From Gammaproteobacteria bacterium (GTDB lineage: Bacteria > Pseudomonadota > Gammaproteobacteria > Chromatiales > Chromatiaceae): DNA of 64,000 nucleotides. The stretch spans positions 1 to 64,000 of the forward strand of contig RZZN01000012.1 of the NCBI GenBank assembly GCA_009929855.1, given 5' to 3'. The translations under genes were made by a program, and so were the position numbers. The notes under the pieces were generated by a model that made no database searches, was not told the DNA's origin, and saw only the letters and a list, made by a program, of their open reading frames with translations. Positions 1 to 7,963 of this stretch are shown piece after piece (within the stretch, counting starts at the first letter, position 1; every line of letters starts with the position of its first letter).

Positions 1-3000
1 CGCCGGCCACGGATCAGGACGAAGAAGAGCGGCACGAAGAGCACGTTGAGCAGGGTGCCCGCGATGACGCCGCCGAGCACCGCGGTGCCGATGGCGTTCT
101 GCGCCCCCGAGCCCGCGCCCGTGCTGATGGCCAGCGGTAGGACCCCGAAGCCGAAGGCGAGCGAGGTCATGAGGATGGGCCGCAGCCGCATGCGCGCGGC
201 CTTGAGTGCCGCGCTGACCGCGTCGCGTCCTTGCTCTTGCAGCGCGCGGGCGAACTCGACGATGAGGATGGCGTTCTTGGCCGAGAGGCCGATGGTGGCG
301 AGCAGTCCGACCTGGAAATAGATATCGGCCGGCAGACCGCGCCAGGTCACGGCGAGCACCGCGCCGAGCACCCCGAGCGGCACCGCCAGCATGACCGCGA
401 AGGGCACCGACCAGCTCTCGTAGAGCGCGGCCAGGGCGAGGAACACCACCAATGCCGAGAGTGCGTAGAGCAATGGGGCCTGAGCTCCCGCGGCGCGCTC
501 CTCGTAGGAGAGCCCCGTCCATTCCATGCCGATCCCGGGCGGGAGCTGGGCGACCAACGCCTCGACCGCCGCCATCGCCTCGCCCGAGCTCACGCCGGGC
601 GCGGCCTGACCCATGATCTGGGCGGAGGGCAGACCGTTGTAGCGCTCCAGGCGTGGCGAGCCATGGACCCAATGGCCAGTGGCAAAGGCCGCGAAGGGCA
701 CCATCTCACCGGCACCGTTGCGGGCGTACCAATCCTCTAGATCCTCGGGCTGCATGCGGAATGGCGAATCGGCCTGGAGATAGACCTTCTTCACCCGCCC
801 CTCGTGGACGAAGTCGTCGATATAGGCACTGCCCCAGGCGGTGGCGAGCGCGGTATTGATGTCCGCGAGCGAGAGCCCGAGCGCGCCGGCCTTGGTGCGA
901 TCGATCTCGACCTGGTATTGGGGCTCGTCCTCGCGCCCCATGGGTCGCACCGCGGCGAGCTGAGGATGGCTGCTCGCCATCCCCAGCAATTGGCCGCGCG
1001 CGGCCATCAGGGTCTCGTGACCCACCCCGGCACGGTCCTGCAACTGCAGATCCCAGCCCTTGCCGGTGCCCAGCTCGACGATCGCCGGCGGGGCGAAGGC
1101 GAAGACCATGGCGTCGCGGATCCCCGCGAAGGCCCCCATGGCCCGACCGGCGACCGCGTCCACCCGCAGATCCGGGCGCTTGCGCTCATCCCAATCACGC
1201 ATCCGCACGAACCCGAAGGCCATGTTCTGACCCTGGCCGGCGAAGCTGAAGCCGGCCACCGTGATCAGCTCCTGCACCGCCTCGGTCTCGTTCTCCAGGA
1301 AGTGGCGCTCGACCTGACGCAAGACCTCGACGGTGCGCTCCTGGGTCGCGCCCGGTGGCAGCATCGCCTGGATGATGAGGATGCCCTGATCCTCGTCGGG
1401 GAGGAAGGCGGTGGGCAGGCGTGGATAGAGCCACCCGAGGGCCACCACCAGCATCAGGAAGACGAGCAGAAAGAGCCGGCGCCACTCGATCATGGCGCGC
1501 ACGCCCCGGCCATAGGCAATCTGGCCGCGCTCGAAGCCGCGGTTGAACCAGCCGAGTGGGCCACGCCGCAAGGCTGGATCGCTTGGCTTGAGGATGGTCG
1601 CGGCCAGGGCCGGGCTCAAGGTGAGCGCGACCACCACCGACAGCAGCATGGCCGAGACGATGGTGATCGAGAACTGACGATAGATGACCCCGGTCGAGCC
1701 GCCAAAGAAGGCCATGGGCACGAACACCGCCGAGAGCACCAGGGCGATGCCGATCAGTGCGCTCGTGATCTGATCCATCGAGCGGCGGGTCGCCTCCTTG
1801 GGCGGCAAGCCCTCCTCGTGCATCACCCGCTCGACATTCTCCACCACCACGATGGCATCGTCGACCAGCAGCCCGATCGCGAGCACCATGGCAAAGAGCG
1901 TTAAGGTATTGATCGAATAACCGAATGCGGCCAGTATCCCGAAGGTGCCGAGCAGCACCACCGGGATCGCCAGGGTCGGGATCAGGGTCGCGCGCAGGTT
2001 CTGCAAGAAGAGATACATCACCAGGAAGACCAGGAGCACCGCCTCCAGCATGGTCTTGATGACCTCGCCGATGGAGATCCGCACGAAGGGCGTGGTGTCA
2101 TAGGGAAAGACCGCCTCGACCCCCGCGGGGAAGAAGGGCGCGAGCTCATCGAGCCGCTCCCGCAGTGCCGCGACCGTCTCCAGCGCGTTCGCCCCGGTGG
2201 CCAGGCGGATGGCCAGACCGGTCGAGGGCTGTCCATTGTGGAAGGCGGTCGTGGTATAGCTCTCGCTGCCGAGCTCGATCCGGGCGACATCGCGCAGACG
2301 CACCGTCGAGCCATCGGTGAGGGTGCGCAGACGGATCTCGCCGAAGGCCTCGGGGGTGCTCAGCCGGCTCTGGACATTGACCGTCGCGTTGAGTTGTTGG
2401 CCGGGCTCGGCGGGGATGGCGCCGAGCTGCCCGGCCGAGATCTGGGCATTCTCGGCGCGGAGTGCCACGGCGATATCCGCCGGGGTGAGTCCGAGCTCGC
2501 GCAGCCGGTTCGGATCCAGCCAGATCCGCATCGCATACTGGGCGCCGAAGGCCGTGACCTCGCCGACACCCTTCACCCGACTGATCGGGTCCTTGATCAC
2601 GCTGGAGACATAGTCGCTCAGATCGGCGCTGCTCAGACGCCCGTCGCGCGAGACCAGGGCGACCACCAGCAGGAAGTTGCGCACCGATTTGGCCACCTGC
2701 AGCCCCTGTTGGCTGACCTCGACCGGCAGCTGCGCGATGGCCGTCTGCAGCTTGTTCTGCACCTGCATCTGGGCCACGTCCGGATCGGTGCCGTTCTCGA
2801 AGGTCAGGGTGACCGTGGCCTGACCGGTCGACTCGCTGGTCGAGGCCATGTAGCGCAGACCGTCGAGTCCGTTCATCTGCTGCTCGATGACCTGGGTCAC
2901 CGAATCCTGCACCGTTTGGGCCGAGGCACCCGGATATCGCGCCGTGATCGAGACCGCCGGCGGGGCGATGCTCGGATACTGCGACACCGGCAGGTTCAGG

Positions 3001-3080
3001 ATGGAGAGCACCCCCGCCAGCATGATGACGATGGCGATGACCCAGGCGAAGATCGGACGATCGATGAAGAAACGGGCCAT
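1..3080 (-). CDS. RND multidrug efflux permease (AcrB/MexB type, HAE1), 3' end beyond window
   Basis: Inner-membrane proton-driven pump subunit of a tripartite efflux complex. It begins [20 protein letters not shown], the usual first transmembrane helix of HAE1-family pumps. The porter-domain signature [20 protein letters not shown] follows. [16 protein letters not shown] near residue 400 carries the two adjacent aspartates of the proton relay. About 1026 codons lie in the window, and the last visible residues ([15 protein letters not shown]) are the final helix, so only the cytoplasmic tail is missing (family length about 1030-1050). The start sits 6 bases after the adaptor stop, so the two genes form one operon. 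An outer-membrane TolC-type gene, if linked, would lie left of the window. Substrates cannot be read from the sequence. Confidence 0.96.
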   Translation of the reverse strand, partial: MARFFIDRPIFAWVIAIVIMLAGVLSILNLPVSQYPSIAPPAVSITARYPGASAQTVQDSVTQVIEQQMNGLDGLRYMASTSESTGQATVTLTFENGTDPDVAQMQVQNKLQTAIAQLPVEVSQQGLQVAKSVRNFLLVVALVSRDGRLSSADLSDYVSSVIKDPISRVKGVGEVTAFGAQYAMRIWLDPNRLRELGLTPADIAVALRAENAQISAGQLGAIPAEPGQQLNATVNVQSRLSTPEAFGEIRLRTLTDGSTVRLRDVARIELGSESYTTTAFHNGQPSTGLAIRLATGANALETVAALRERLDELAPFFPAGVEAVFPYDTTPFVRISIGEVIKTMLEAVLLVFLVMYLFLQNLRATLIPTLAIPVVLLGTFGILAAFGYSINTLTLFAMVLAIGLLVDDAIVVVENVERVMHEEGLPPKEATRRSMDQITSALIGIALVLSAVFVPMAFFGGSTGVIYRQFSITIVSAMLLSVVVALTLSPALAATILKPSDPALRRGPLGWFNRGFERGQIAYGRGVRAMIEWRRLFLLVFLMLVVALGWLYPRLPTAFLPDEDQGILIIQAMLPPGATQERTVEVLRQVERHFLENETEAVQELITVAGFSFAGQGQNMAFGFVRMRDWDERKRPDLRVDAVAGRAMGAFAGIRDAMVFAFAPPAIVELGTGKGWDLQLQDRAGVGHETLMAARGQLLGMASSHPQLAAVRPMGREDEPQYQVEIDRTKAGALGLSLADINTALATAWGSAYIDDFVHEGRVKKVYLQADSPFRMQPEDLEDWYARNGAGEMVPFAAFATGHWVHGSPRLERYNGLPSAQIMGQAAPGVSSGEAMAAVEALVAQLPPGIGMEWTGLSYEERAAGAQAPLLYALSALVVFLALAALYESWSVPFAVMLAVPLGVLGAVLAVTWRGLPADIYFQVGLLATIGLSAKNAILIVEFARALQEQGRDAVSAALKAARMRLRPILMTSLAFGFGVLPLAISTGAGSGAQNAIGTAVLGGVIAGTLLNVLFVPLFFVLIRGR

Positions 3081-3086
3081 GGTCGG

Positions 3087-4301
3087 CTAGCCTCGATCGT
3101 CGCTGGGGTCGCTGGGCTGGGCGTCGCCGGACGGCGCGTCGCTGGACGCGGCGGCGAGATCGACCACCCGCACCTGGCCACCCGGCTTGGCCTTCTGGAG
3201 TCCCTCGACGATCACCCGCTCCCCGGCCTGGACACCCTCATCGACCAGCCAGTCCTCGCCGATCGCCCGCTCGGTGCGGATCATCCGCTCCTCGACCTGC
3301 CCATCATCATTCACCAGCAAGACCATGGGCTGGCCGCGCCGATTGCGCTGCACCGCCCGCTGCGGGACCAGGATGGCGGCCGCGCGGACCCCCTCCTCCA
3401 CCCGCGCGCGCACGAACATCCCCGGCAGCAGATCCTGATCCGGATTGGGGATGATGGCGCGCAGTGTCACCGTGCCGGTGCCCTGATCGACCGTGACCTC
3501 GGTCGATTCGATCCGCCCCGCGTGTGGATGGAGACGACCATCCTCGAGGATCAGGGTCACCTTGGCCCGCTCCCCATCGGTGCGCTCGAGCCGGCCGTCG
3601 GCCAGCGCGCGACGCAGGCGCAGGAGCTGGGTGCTGGACTGGGTCAGATCGACATAGATTGGATCGAGCTGCTGCACGGTGGCCAGTGCATCGGCCTGAT
3701 TGGCCGTCACCAGCGCCCCTTGGGTGACCGCCGAGCGACCGATGCGCCCGGCGATCGGCGAGGTCACCCGGGTGTATTCGAGATCGATGCGCGCCCGCGC
3801 CAGCGCCGCGGTATCGACCGCGACCCCGGCGATCGCCTCCTTGAGCGCGGCCTGGGTGTCGTCGTGATCCTCGCGGCTGACCGCCTTGGCATCGGCGAGC
3901 TGAGCATAGCGCGCCGCCTTCAGACGCGCGCGCTCCAAGGTCGCCTCCGAGCGAGCCAATGCCGCCGCGGCGCTGTCATGGATCGCCTGATAGGGCGCCG
4001 CGTCGATGCGGTAGAGGATCTGCCCCTGGGTGATCTCGCCGCCCTCCTGGAAGAGACGCTCCTGGATAATCCCGCTGACCTGCGGACGCACCTCGGCGAT
4101 CTGCGAGGGCACGGTGCGCCCGGCCAGCTCGGTGGCCAGGGTGAGCGGTTGGGCACGCAGCTCCAGGATGCCGACCTCGGGCGGCGGCGGGGGCGTCATG
4201 GCCGCCGGCTTGGACGGCGCCGACTGGCCATCACAGCCATTGAGAAACAACAAAAGCACAGAGATCGAAGCAATCCCTGCCAGACGCAGACTGGAATCCA
4301 T
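3087..4301 (-). CDS. RND efflux periplasmic adaptor (HlyD/AcrA-type membrane fusion lipoprotein)
   Basis: This is the periplasmic adaptor that links the RND pump to an outer-membrane channel (404 aa). I chose the ATG at 4301: it follows a GAGG ribosome site by about 9 bases and gives a short lipoprotein signal ending in LFLNGC (Cys at residue 23), predicted to be lipid-anchored. An upstream ATG at 4358 would add 19 unlikely residues and lies inside the operator. Visible family features are an N-terminal beta-barrel/lipoyl half (LAGRTVPSQIAEVRPQVSGI), an alpha-helical hairpin rich in Ala/Arg/Glu, and the second lipoyl half (SPIAGRIGRSAVTQGALV). The C-terminus is an acidic, Ser/Asp-rich tail. 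It is transcribed first in the operon and is followed after 6 bases by the pump gene. Confidence 0.93.
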   Translation of the reverse strand: MDSSLRLAGIASISVLLLFLNGCDGQSAPSKPAAMTPPPPPEVGILELRAQPLTLATELAGRTVPSQIAEVRPQVSGIIQERLFQEGGEITQGQILYRIDAAPYQAIHDSAAAALARSEATLERARLKAARYAQLADAKAVSREDHDDTQAALKEAIAGVAVDTAALARARIDLEYTRVTSPIAGRIGRSAVTQGALVTANQADALATVQQLDPIYVDLTQSSTQLLRLRRALADGRLERTDGERAKVTLILEDGRLHPHAGRIESTEVTVDQGTGTVTLRAIIPNPDQDLLPGMFVRARVEEGVRAAAILVPQRAVQRNRRGQPMVLLVNDDGQVEERMIRTERAIGEDWLVDEGVQAGERVIVEGLQKAKPGGQVRVVDLAAASSDAPSGDAQPSDPSDDRG

Positions 4302-4344
4302 CGAGAAACCTCGGGGTGGGGTGAGGTAGATGAGAGCGTAAATA

Positions 4345-4360
4345 GAATGAATGTTCATTC
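4345..4360. promoter_or_regulatory. Palindromic operator of the efflux operon
   Basis: GAATGAATGTTCATTC is a perfect inverted repeat with 7-base arms around a TG centre. It lies just downstream of the -10 box of the efflux promoter, over the expected first transcribed bases, where a repressor would block initiation. Size and symmetry fit a TetR-family dimer site; that assignment is inference. No repressor gene is adjacent. The nearest TetR gene (6335-6925) has no copy of this palindrome upstream. Confidence 0.7.
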
Positions 4361-4374
4361 TAAGATTGAGCCTG

Positions 4375-4404
4375 ACTATATGAGTAAAGCCAACACCTGG
4401 TCAA
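4375..4404 (-). promoter_or_regulatory. Sigma-70 promoter of the RND efflux operon
   Basis: On the minus strand a -35 box TTGACC (4399-4404) and a -10 box TATAGT (4375-4380) are separated by 18 bases. Each matches the consensus in 5 of 6 positions. Transcription would start near 4368 and read into the palindrome at 4345-4360 and then the adaptor gene. Confidence 0.7.
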
Positions 4405-4720
4405 GCTTGGGCGGTATTTCCACTGAGCCAGTCCGGGGCCAAGATGCCTTGGCCGTCCAAGTCCCGAGCGGTCGATCCGAATGCTGGACGAGACATCTGA
4501 ACCGCCCGCAAAGGTTGGACCTTGACGGCGCTGCGCATGCGTCAGCGTGCGGAGCCATCCTTGCGGTTCGCGAAAGGCGAGGCGCCGCGCCAAGGTCCAG
4601 TGTCATCAACCGTTCGGAGCGGGCGTGTATCCCTGTAGGCGCCAACTGAACGGATAGGTCTTCTTGGTCGAGTCTAGCATGAGCCGCAAAAGTCGGGACA
4701 TCGCCCCCCCCCACAGGAGC

Positions 4721-4737
4721 CGGGGCGTCTCGCCCCG
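4721..4737 (-). terminator. GC hairpin downstream of the QEGLA gene, possible terminator
   Basis: CGGGGCG-TCT-CGCCCCG forms a 7-bp all-GC stem with a 3-base loop, 19 bases after the stop of the minus-strand gene. No T tract follows on the minus strand (a G run does), so it is at best a weak or Rho-assisted terminator. Confidence 0.35.
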
Positions 4738-4756
4738 AGGGCATGCCGACCGTCCG

Positions 4757-6036
4757 TCACACCTGAACCACCGGTGCATTGGCCAGCAGTTGTTGGATGA
4801 CCTCGACCCCCTGGCCAATCTCGATCTGATTCATGAAGGTCGAGTAGGTGAAGAGCGCCAACAAATAGCGGGGATCACTGATCCAGGGCGGGAGGTAGCG
4901 GGGTGCTCGCAGGAGCCCCATCGCGTACAGCTCGCACAAGGCCGGGATGTCGAGCGCATCGAGCTTGCCGCAGAAGAGCAGGCGGAGCACATCGGAGCGT
5001 CCGGCCGCGAAGGCGGAGCGAATCCCGATGCTGACCTGGAGCAGCCCGAACAGGTAGACCACGTCCTTGGTGAAGGGGGCGCCGCCGGTGATGACACCAC
5101 CCCGAAACACCCGCCGCGCGTTCTCGAACGCCTGGTCGGGATTGGCTGTCTGCTCCAGGAAGTAGCGGTAGACCTGGAGGAAATCCGCCCCCTCGATCGC
5201 CATCTGAATGGCAAAGACACGGTCGGCAAGGCGTCGCATGCGATCCAGCTCCATCGAGCCACTGATGATCTCGGCGAACACGGCGAGCCCCTCCTGGGTG
5301 CGGGTGGTGCCGGGATGGCCGGCGGCAAGGATCGGCAGGTCGGTCTGTGCCCGACCATTCAGGGAGGTAGCGCAGTGGATATAGGCCTCGTGATGCAAGA
5401 GTTGGCTGGCGTCACGATCGGTGAAGCGGGCGTCACGACGAATGCGGATCGCTTTTGCGGTGGCCAGGGCGTTGGCGGACAGCCTGTCCACCAGCTCCAC
5501 CCTGGGGGCATCCTCTCCGAAATGGGCATGCACCGCCCGCTCGATATCCCGGGCGACGGTGGGGCGTCGTGATACTCGGGCGGACTGATGTCCATCTCGA
5601 TGCGGGCAAGTTTCTCGATGGTGTCGCTGACGTGCTCGGCCAGCTGCAAGGAGGTGATCTGGACGAAGCGGTGCGGGGCCGTGGGCTCCCCATAGATCTG
5701 CCGACCGTACTCGAAGAAGGCATTGGTGCCGACGGCGGCGAGCATGCGCGCGCTGCGCTCGAGCGCATCCGCCTGACGCTCGAGCCACAGGTCGACCGTG
5801 GTGACGGGCACGATGGAGCGTCGGGCCTCGCGCACCGCCTCGATGACCGGCGTGGGATCGAGCGGCTGGTAACTGACCCGTGGGAGCTCTTGCGCCCGCT
5901 TGGCGAAGAACTCGGCCTTGACCTCAGGCGGCCAGTCGATGGAGCCGAGGACACGGATCGATCGACTGGCCTGATAGAGTAGGCTGGCAATGTGACGAAT
6001 TCGGTTCTTGTTCCGATCGTCGGTGGGGGTCATCAT
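4757..6036 (-). pseudogene. QEGLA-motif putative metallopeptidase (DUF1704), frameshifted
   Basis: This is the family annotated as flavohemoglobin expression-modulating QEGLA motif protein, related to MATCAP-type tyrosine carboxypeptidases. The reading is split. The N-terminal part reads from 6036 to about 5565 and ends ...MDISPPEYHDAP. The rest continues in another frame as PTVARDIERAV and runs to the stop at 4757. One extra C in the C4 run at 5561-5564 (G4 on the plus strand) would join the halves into a protein of about 426 aa. The second half keeps the expected zinc site, HEAYIH (an HExxxH motif), and the name-giving TQEGLAVFAE. Both halves are otherwise intact, so this is either a sequencing error in a homopolymer or a very recent inactivation. 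A start at 6033 is equally possible. The substrate is unknown. Confidence 0.85.
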
Positions 6037-6334
6037 CTTGGGGGCTCCGATTGATGGGCGTTCGTGGTCGCGGCGAAACGGGTCGGGCGCGCGGTGTCGC
6101 GAGCCGCCGCACTGGCCAGTTCCGGGCTGTTTTCGAGCCGGTCAGCTCATCCAAGACTGTGCGGCGACTCGGTTGTCTTGTTGTCGGCTAGCTGATTGTA
6201 GTCCGCTTTGACAGTGCTGCCGCATGGGTCGATCGGCGGGCGGACGCGAGCATGGGCAGCCCCCTCCCGGAGGTCGACCACCTCTATCCCATCGGATTGC
6301 GTTGTTTGGAATAGGTCTATCGAACGTGTGCGTG
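6037..6334. other. Divergent intergenic region, QEGLA gene / tetR
   Basis: About 300 bases without a convincing gene, separating two divergent genes. I could not identify a promoter with both boxes for either. A TACAAT hexamer on the minus strand near 6194-6199 and a TATCGA on the plus strand near 6318 lack good partners. The efflux palindrome is not present here. Confidence 0.4.
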
Positions 6335-6925
6335 ATGACAGCAGCTGATCAGGAGCCAACCCGCGCCGAGCACCGGCGTCAACAGATCCTCCAGGCCGCG
6401 GCGACTTGTTTCGTCCGCGAGGGCTTTCACGGCACCAGCATGGCCAAGATCTCCAAGGCCGCCGGGATGAGTCCGGGGCATATCTATCACTTCTTCGAGA
6501 GCAAGGAGTCGATCATTGCCGCGCTGGTCGAGCTTCAGCTCGAGCGCTCGCTGGAGATCGTGCACCAGATCGAGAGCGCCGATGATCTGCACCGGGCGAT
6601 GATCGAGCGTGTCGAGGCAGGTCTGGACGAGCGCACCGATCTCGATACGGCCGCGCTGGCGCTGGAGATCCTGGCCGAGGCCGCGCGCAATCCGGCGGTC
6701 GCGGCGATCGTGCGCGCCGCCGATCGTTCCAAGCGCGAGCGTTTAGGTGAGCTGCATGCCGCCGCCCGGCGCGCCCGGGGTCTGGACCCGACGGCCGAGA
6801 CGGTGGTGACCGAGGTCGTCATGGCCCTGTTCGAAGGGCTGTCGGCCCGGGCCATCAGCCATCCCGAGCTCGACAAGAACGCGCTCCTGCCGTTGCTGCA
6901 GCGTGTCTTGCGGGCGCTGTATTGA
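6335..6925 (+). CDS. TetR/AcrR family transcriptional repressor
   Basis: One-component repressor of 196 aa. The N-terminal helix-turn-helix is clear (REGFHGTSMAKISKAAGMS, then PGHIYHFFESKESI, residues about 25-60). The C-terminal ligand-binding half ends with FEGLSARA, in the style of BetI-like TetR proteins. The ATG at 6335 has no strong ribosome site; a GTG one codon upstream is an alternative. It lies 99 bases before the Gld-type ABC operon on the same strand and most plausibly controls it, with a near-palindrome at 6952-6967 in the gap. Control of the efflux operon 2 kb away is also possible. Ligand unknown. Confidence 0.9.
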   Translation: MTAADQEPTRAEHRRQQILQAAATCFVREGFHGTSMAKISKAAGMSPGHIYHFFESKESIIAALVELQLERSLEIVHQIESADDLHRAMIERVEAGLDERTDLDTAALALEILAEAARNPAVAAIVRAADRSKRERLGELHAAARRARGLDPTAETVVTEVVMALFEGLSARAISHPELDKNALLPLLQRVLRALY

Positions 6926-6951
6926 AAGTGTTGCGCAACCCTGTCCATCTC

Positions 6952-6967
6952 GGGTGAAATTTCGCCC
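6952..6967. promoter_or_regulatory. Near-palindrome between tetR and the ABC operon
   Basis: GGGTGAAATTTCGCCC is symmetric except for one T/C pair. In the 99-base gap before the ABC ATPase it could be a TetR operator. As RNA it could be a small hairpin (6-bp stem, AATT loop) followed by TTTC. A separate 10-base palindrome, GTTGCGCAAC, lies at 6930-6939. Function is inferred from position only. Confidence 0.35.
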
Positions 6968-7024
6968 TTTCGATGGTCTGACCCCGCGTTGGACATCAGG
7001 CATGAATCTTTTCGAGGAGTCATC

Positions 7025-7963
7025 ATGATCGAGGTTCGCGAGCTCAGCCGCCGCTATGGCGAGCTCAAAGCGGTCGACGCCGTCTCGTTCGACATCGGCC
7101 GCGGCGAGATCGTTGGTCTGCTGGGTCACAATGGGGCCGGCAAGACCACCATCATGAAGATGTTGACCGGTTACCTGGAGCCGAGCAGTGGCTGGATCCG
7201 CATCGATGGCTTGAACATCGCCGAACAGCGTCGCGCAGCGCAGCGGCGCATCGGCTATCTGCCCGAGAACTGTCCGCTCTATCCCGAGATGCGGGTGCTG
7301 GACTACCTGGACTATCAGGCTGCCCTGCACGGGATGGCGCCGGGTCGGCGTGCCGCGGCGATCCGCCGTGCCATCGAGCGCACCGCGCTGGGGCCGAAGG
7401 CAACGGCGATCATCGGCACACTGTCACGCGGCTATCGGCAGCGTGTCGGAGTCGCCCAGGCAATCCTGCACGAGCCGGCCATCCTCATTCTCGATGAGCC
7501 GACCAACGGTCTGGATCCGGCGCAGATCCAGCACATGCGCGCACTGGTGCGCGAGTTGGCGCGCGAGTCCACCCTCATCATCTCCACCCACGTGCTGCAA
7601 GAGGTCGAGGCGGTGTGCGGGCGGGTGCTCATCATGCGCGGTGGCCGACTGGCGCTCGACAGCGCGCTGGCCGCGATCGGGCGGCCGCATCGCTTGCTGG
7701 TGACGCTCGATCGGCCACGCGCGGAGGCCGAGGCGCTGCTCGGCACGCTGGTGGACGACACCAGTGTCGAGTCCCTGGATGCCGCGTCAGGGCTCGTGAG
7801 CTTCGCGCTCGCCGCGGCCGATCCGCGCGCGCTCGCGCCCTTGGTGGCCCGGGCGGTCGCCGAGCGCGGCTGGGCACTCCACGAGCTGGCGCTCGAGCAG
7901 CGCACGCTGGAGGACCTGTTCGGCGCGGTGACCCTGGAGCGGATGGAGGTGGAGCATGTCTGA
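7025..7963 (+). CDS. ABC transporter ATP-binding protein (GldA-like)
   Basis: Cytoplasmic ATPase of an ABC-2 exporter, 312 aa. The nucleotide-binding domain is complete: Walker A GHNGAGKT (residues 34-41), Q-loop region YLPENCPLY, signature LSRGYRQRV (about 133-141), Walker B ILILDEPTNGLDP (from about 153) and the switch histidine ISTH. The last 90 residues are a DUF4162-like tail. The ATG at 7025 follows GAGGAG by 5 bases. The next gene starts 8 bases before this stop (ATGTCTGA), so the two are translationally coupled. Similar operons are named gldA/gldFG after Bacteroidetes gliding genes, but in proteobacteria the cargo is not known. Confidence 0.93.
   Translation: MIEVRELSRRYGELKAVDAVSFDIGRGEIVGLLGHNGAGKTTIMKMLTGYLEPSSGWIRIDGLNIAEQRRAAQRRIGYLPENCPLYPEMRVLDYLDYQAALHGMAPGRRAAAIRRAIERTALGPKATAIIGTLSRGYRQRVGVAQAILHEPAILILDEPTNGLDPAQIQHMRALVRELARESTLIISTHVLQEVEAVCGRVLIMRGGRLALDSALAAIGRPHRLLVTLDRPRAEAEALLGTLVDDTSVESLDAASGLVSFALAAADPRALAPLVARAVAERGWALHELALEQRTLEDLFGAVTLERMEVEHV

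Larger units (their letters stand above)
4302..4756. other. Intergenic region between efflux operon and QEGLA gene
   Basis: This 455-base stretch carries no gene I can support. It holds the efflux promoter and operator at its left end, a run of nine C residues at 4704-4712, and a GC hairpin at 4721-4737 just past the QEGLA stop. Short open frames on the minus strand (for example 4376-4744) show no family resemblance and run through the promoter. Confidence 0.6.

Noticed and set aside
804-4649. Long open frames on the plus strand opposite the RND efflux genes (804-1904, 2238-4649)
   Set aside because: They mirror real minus-strand codons in GC-rich DNA, are rich in His/Arg/Gly/Asp, have no family resemblance, and the opposite strand encodes unmistakable AcrB- and AcrA-type proteins.
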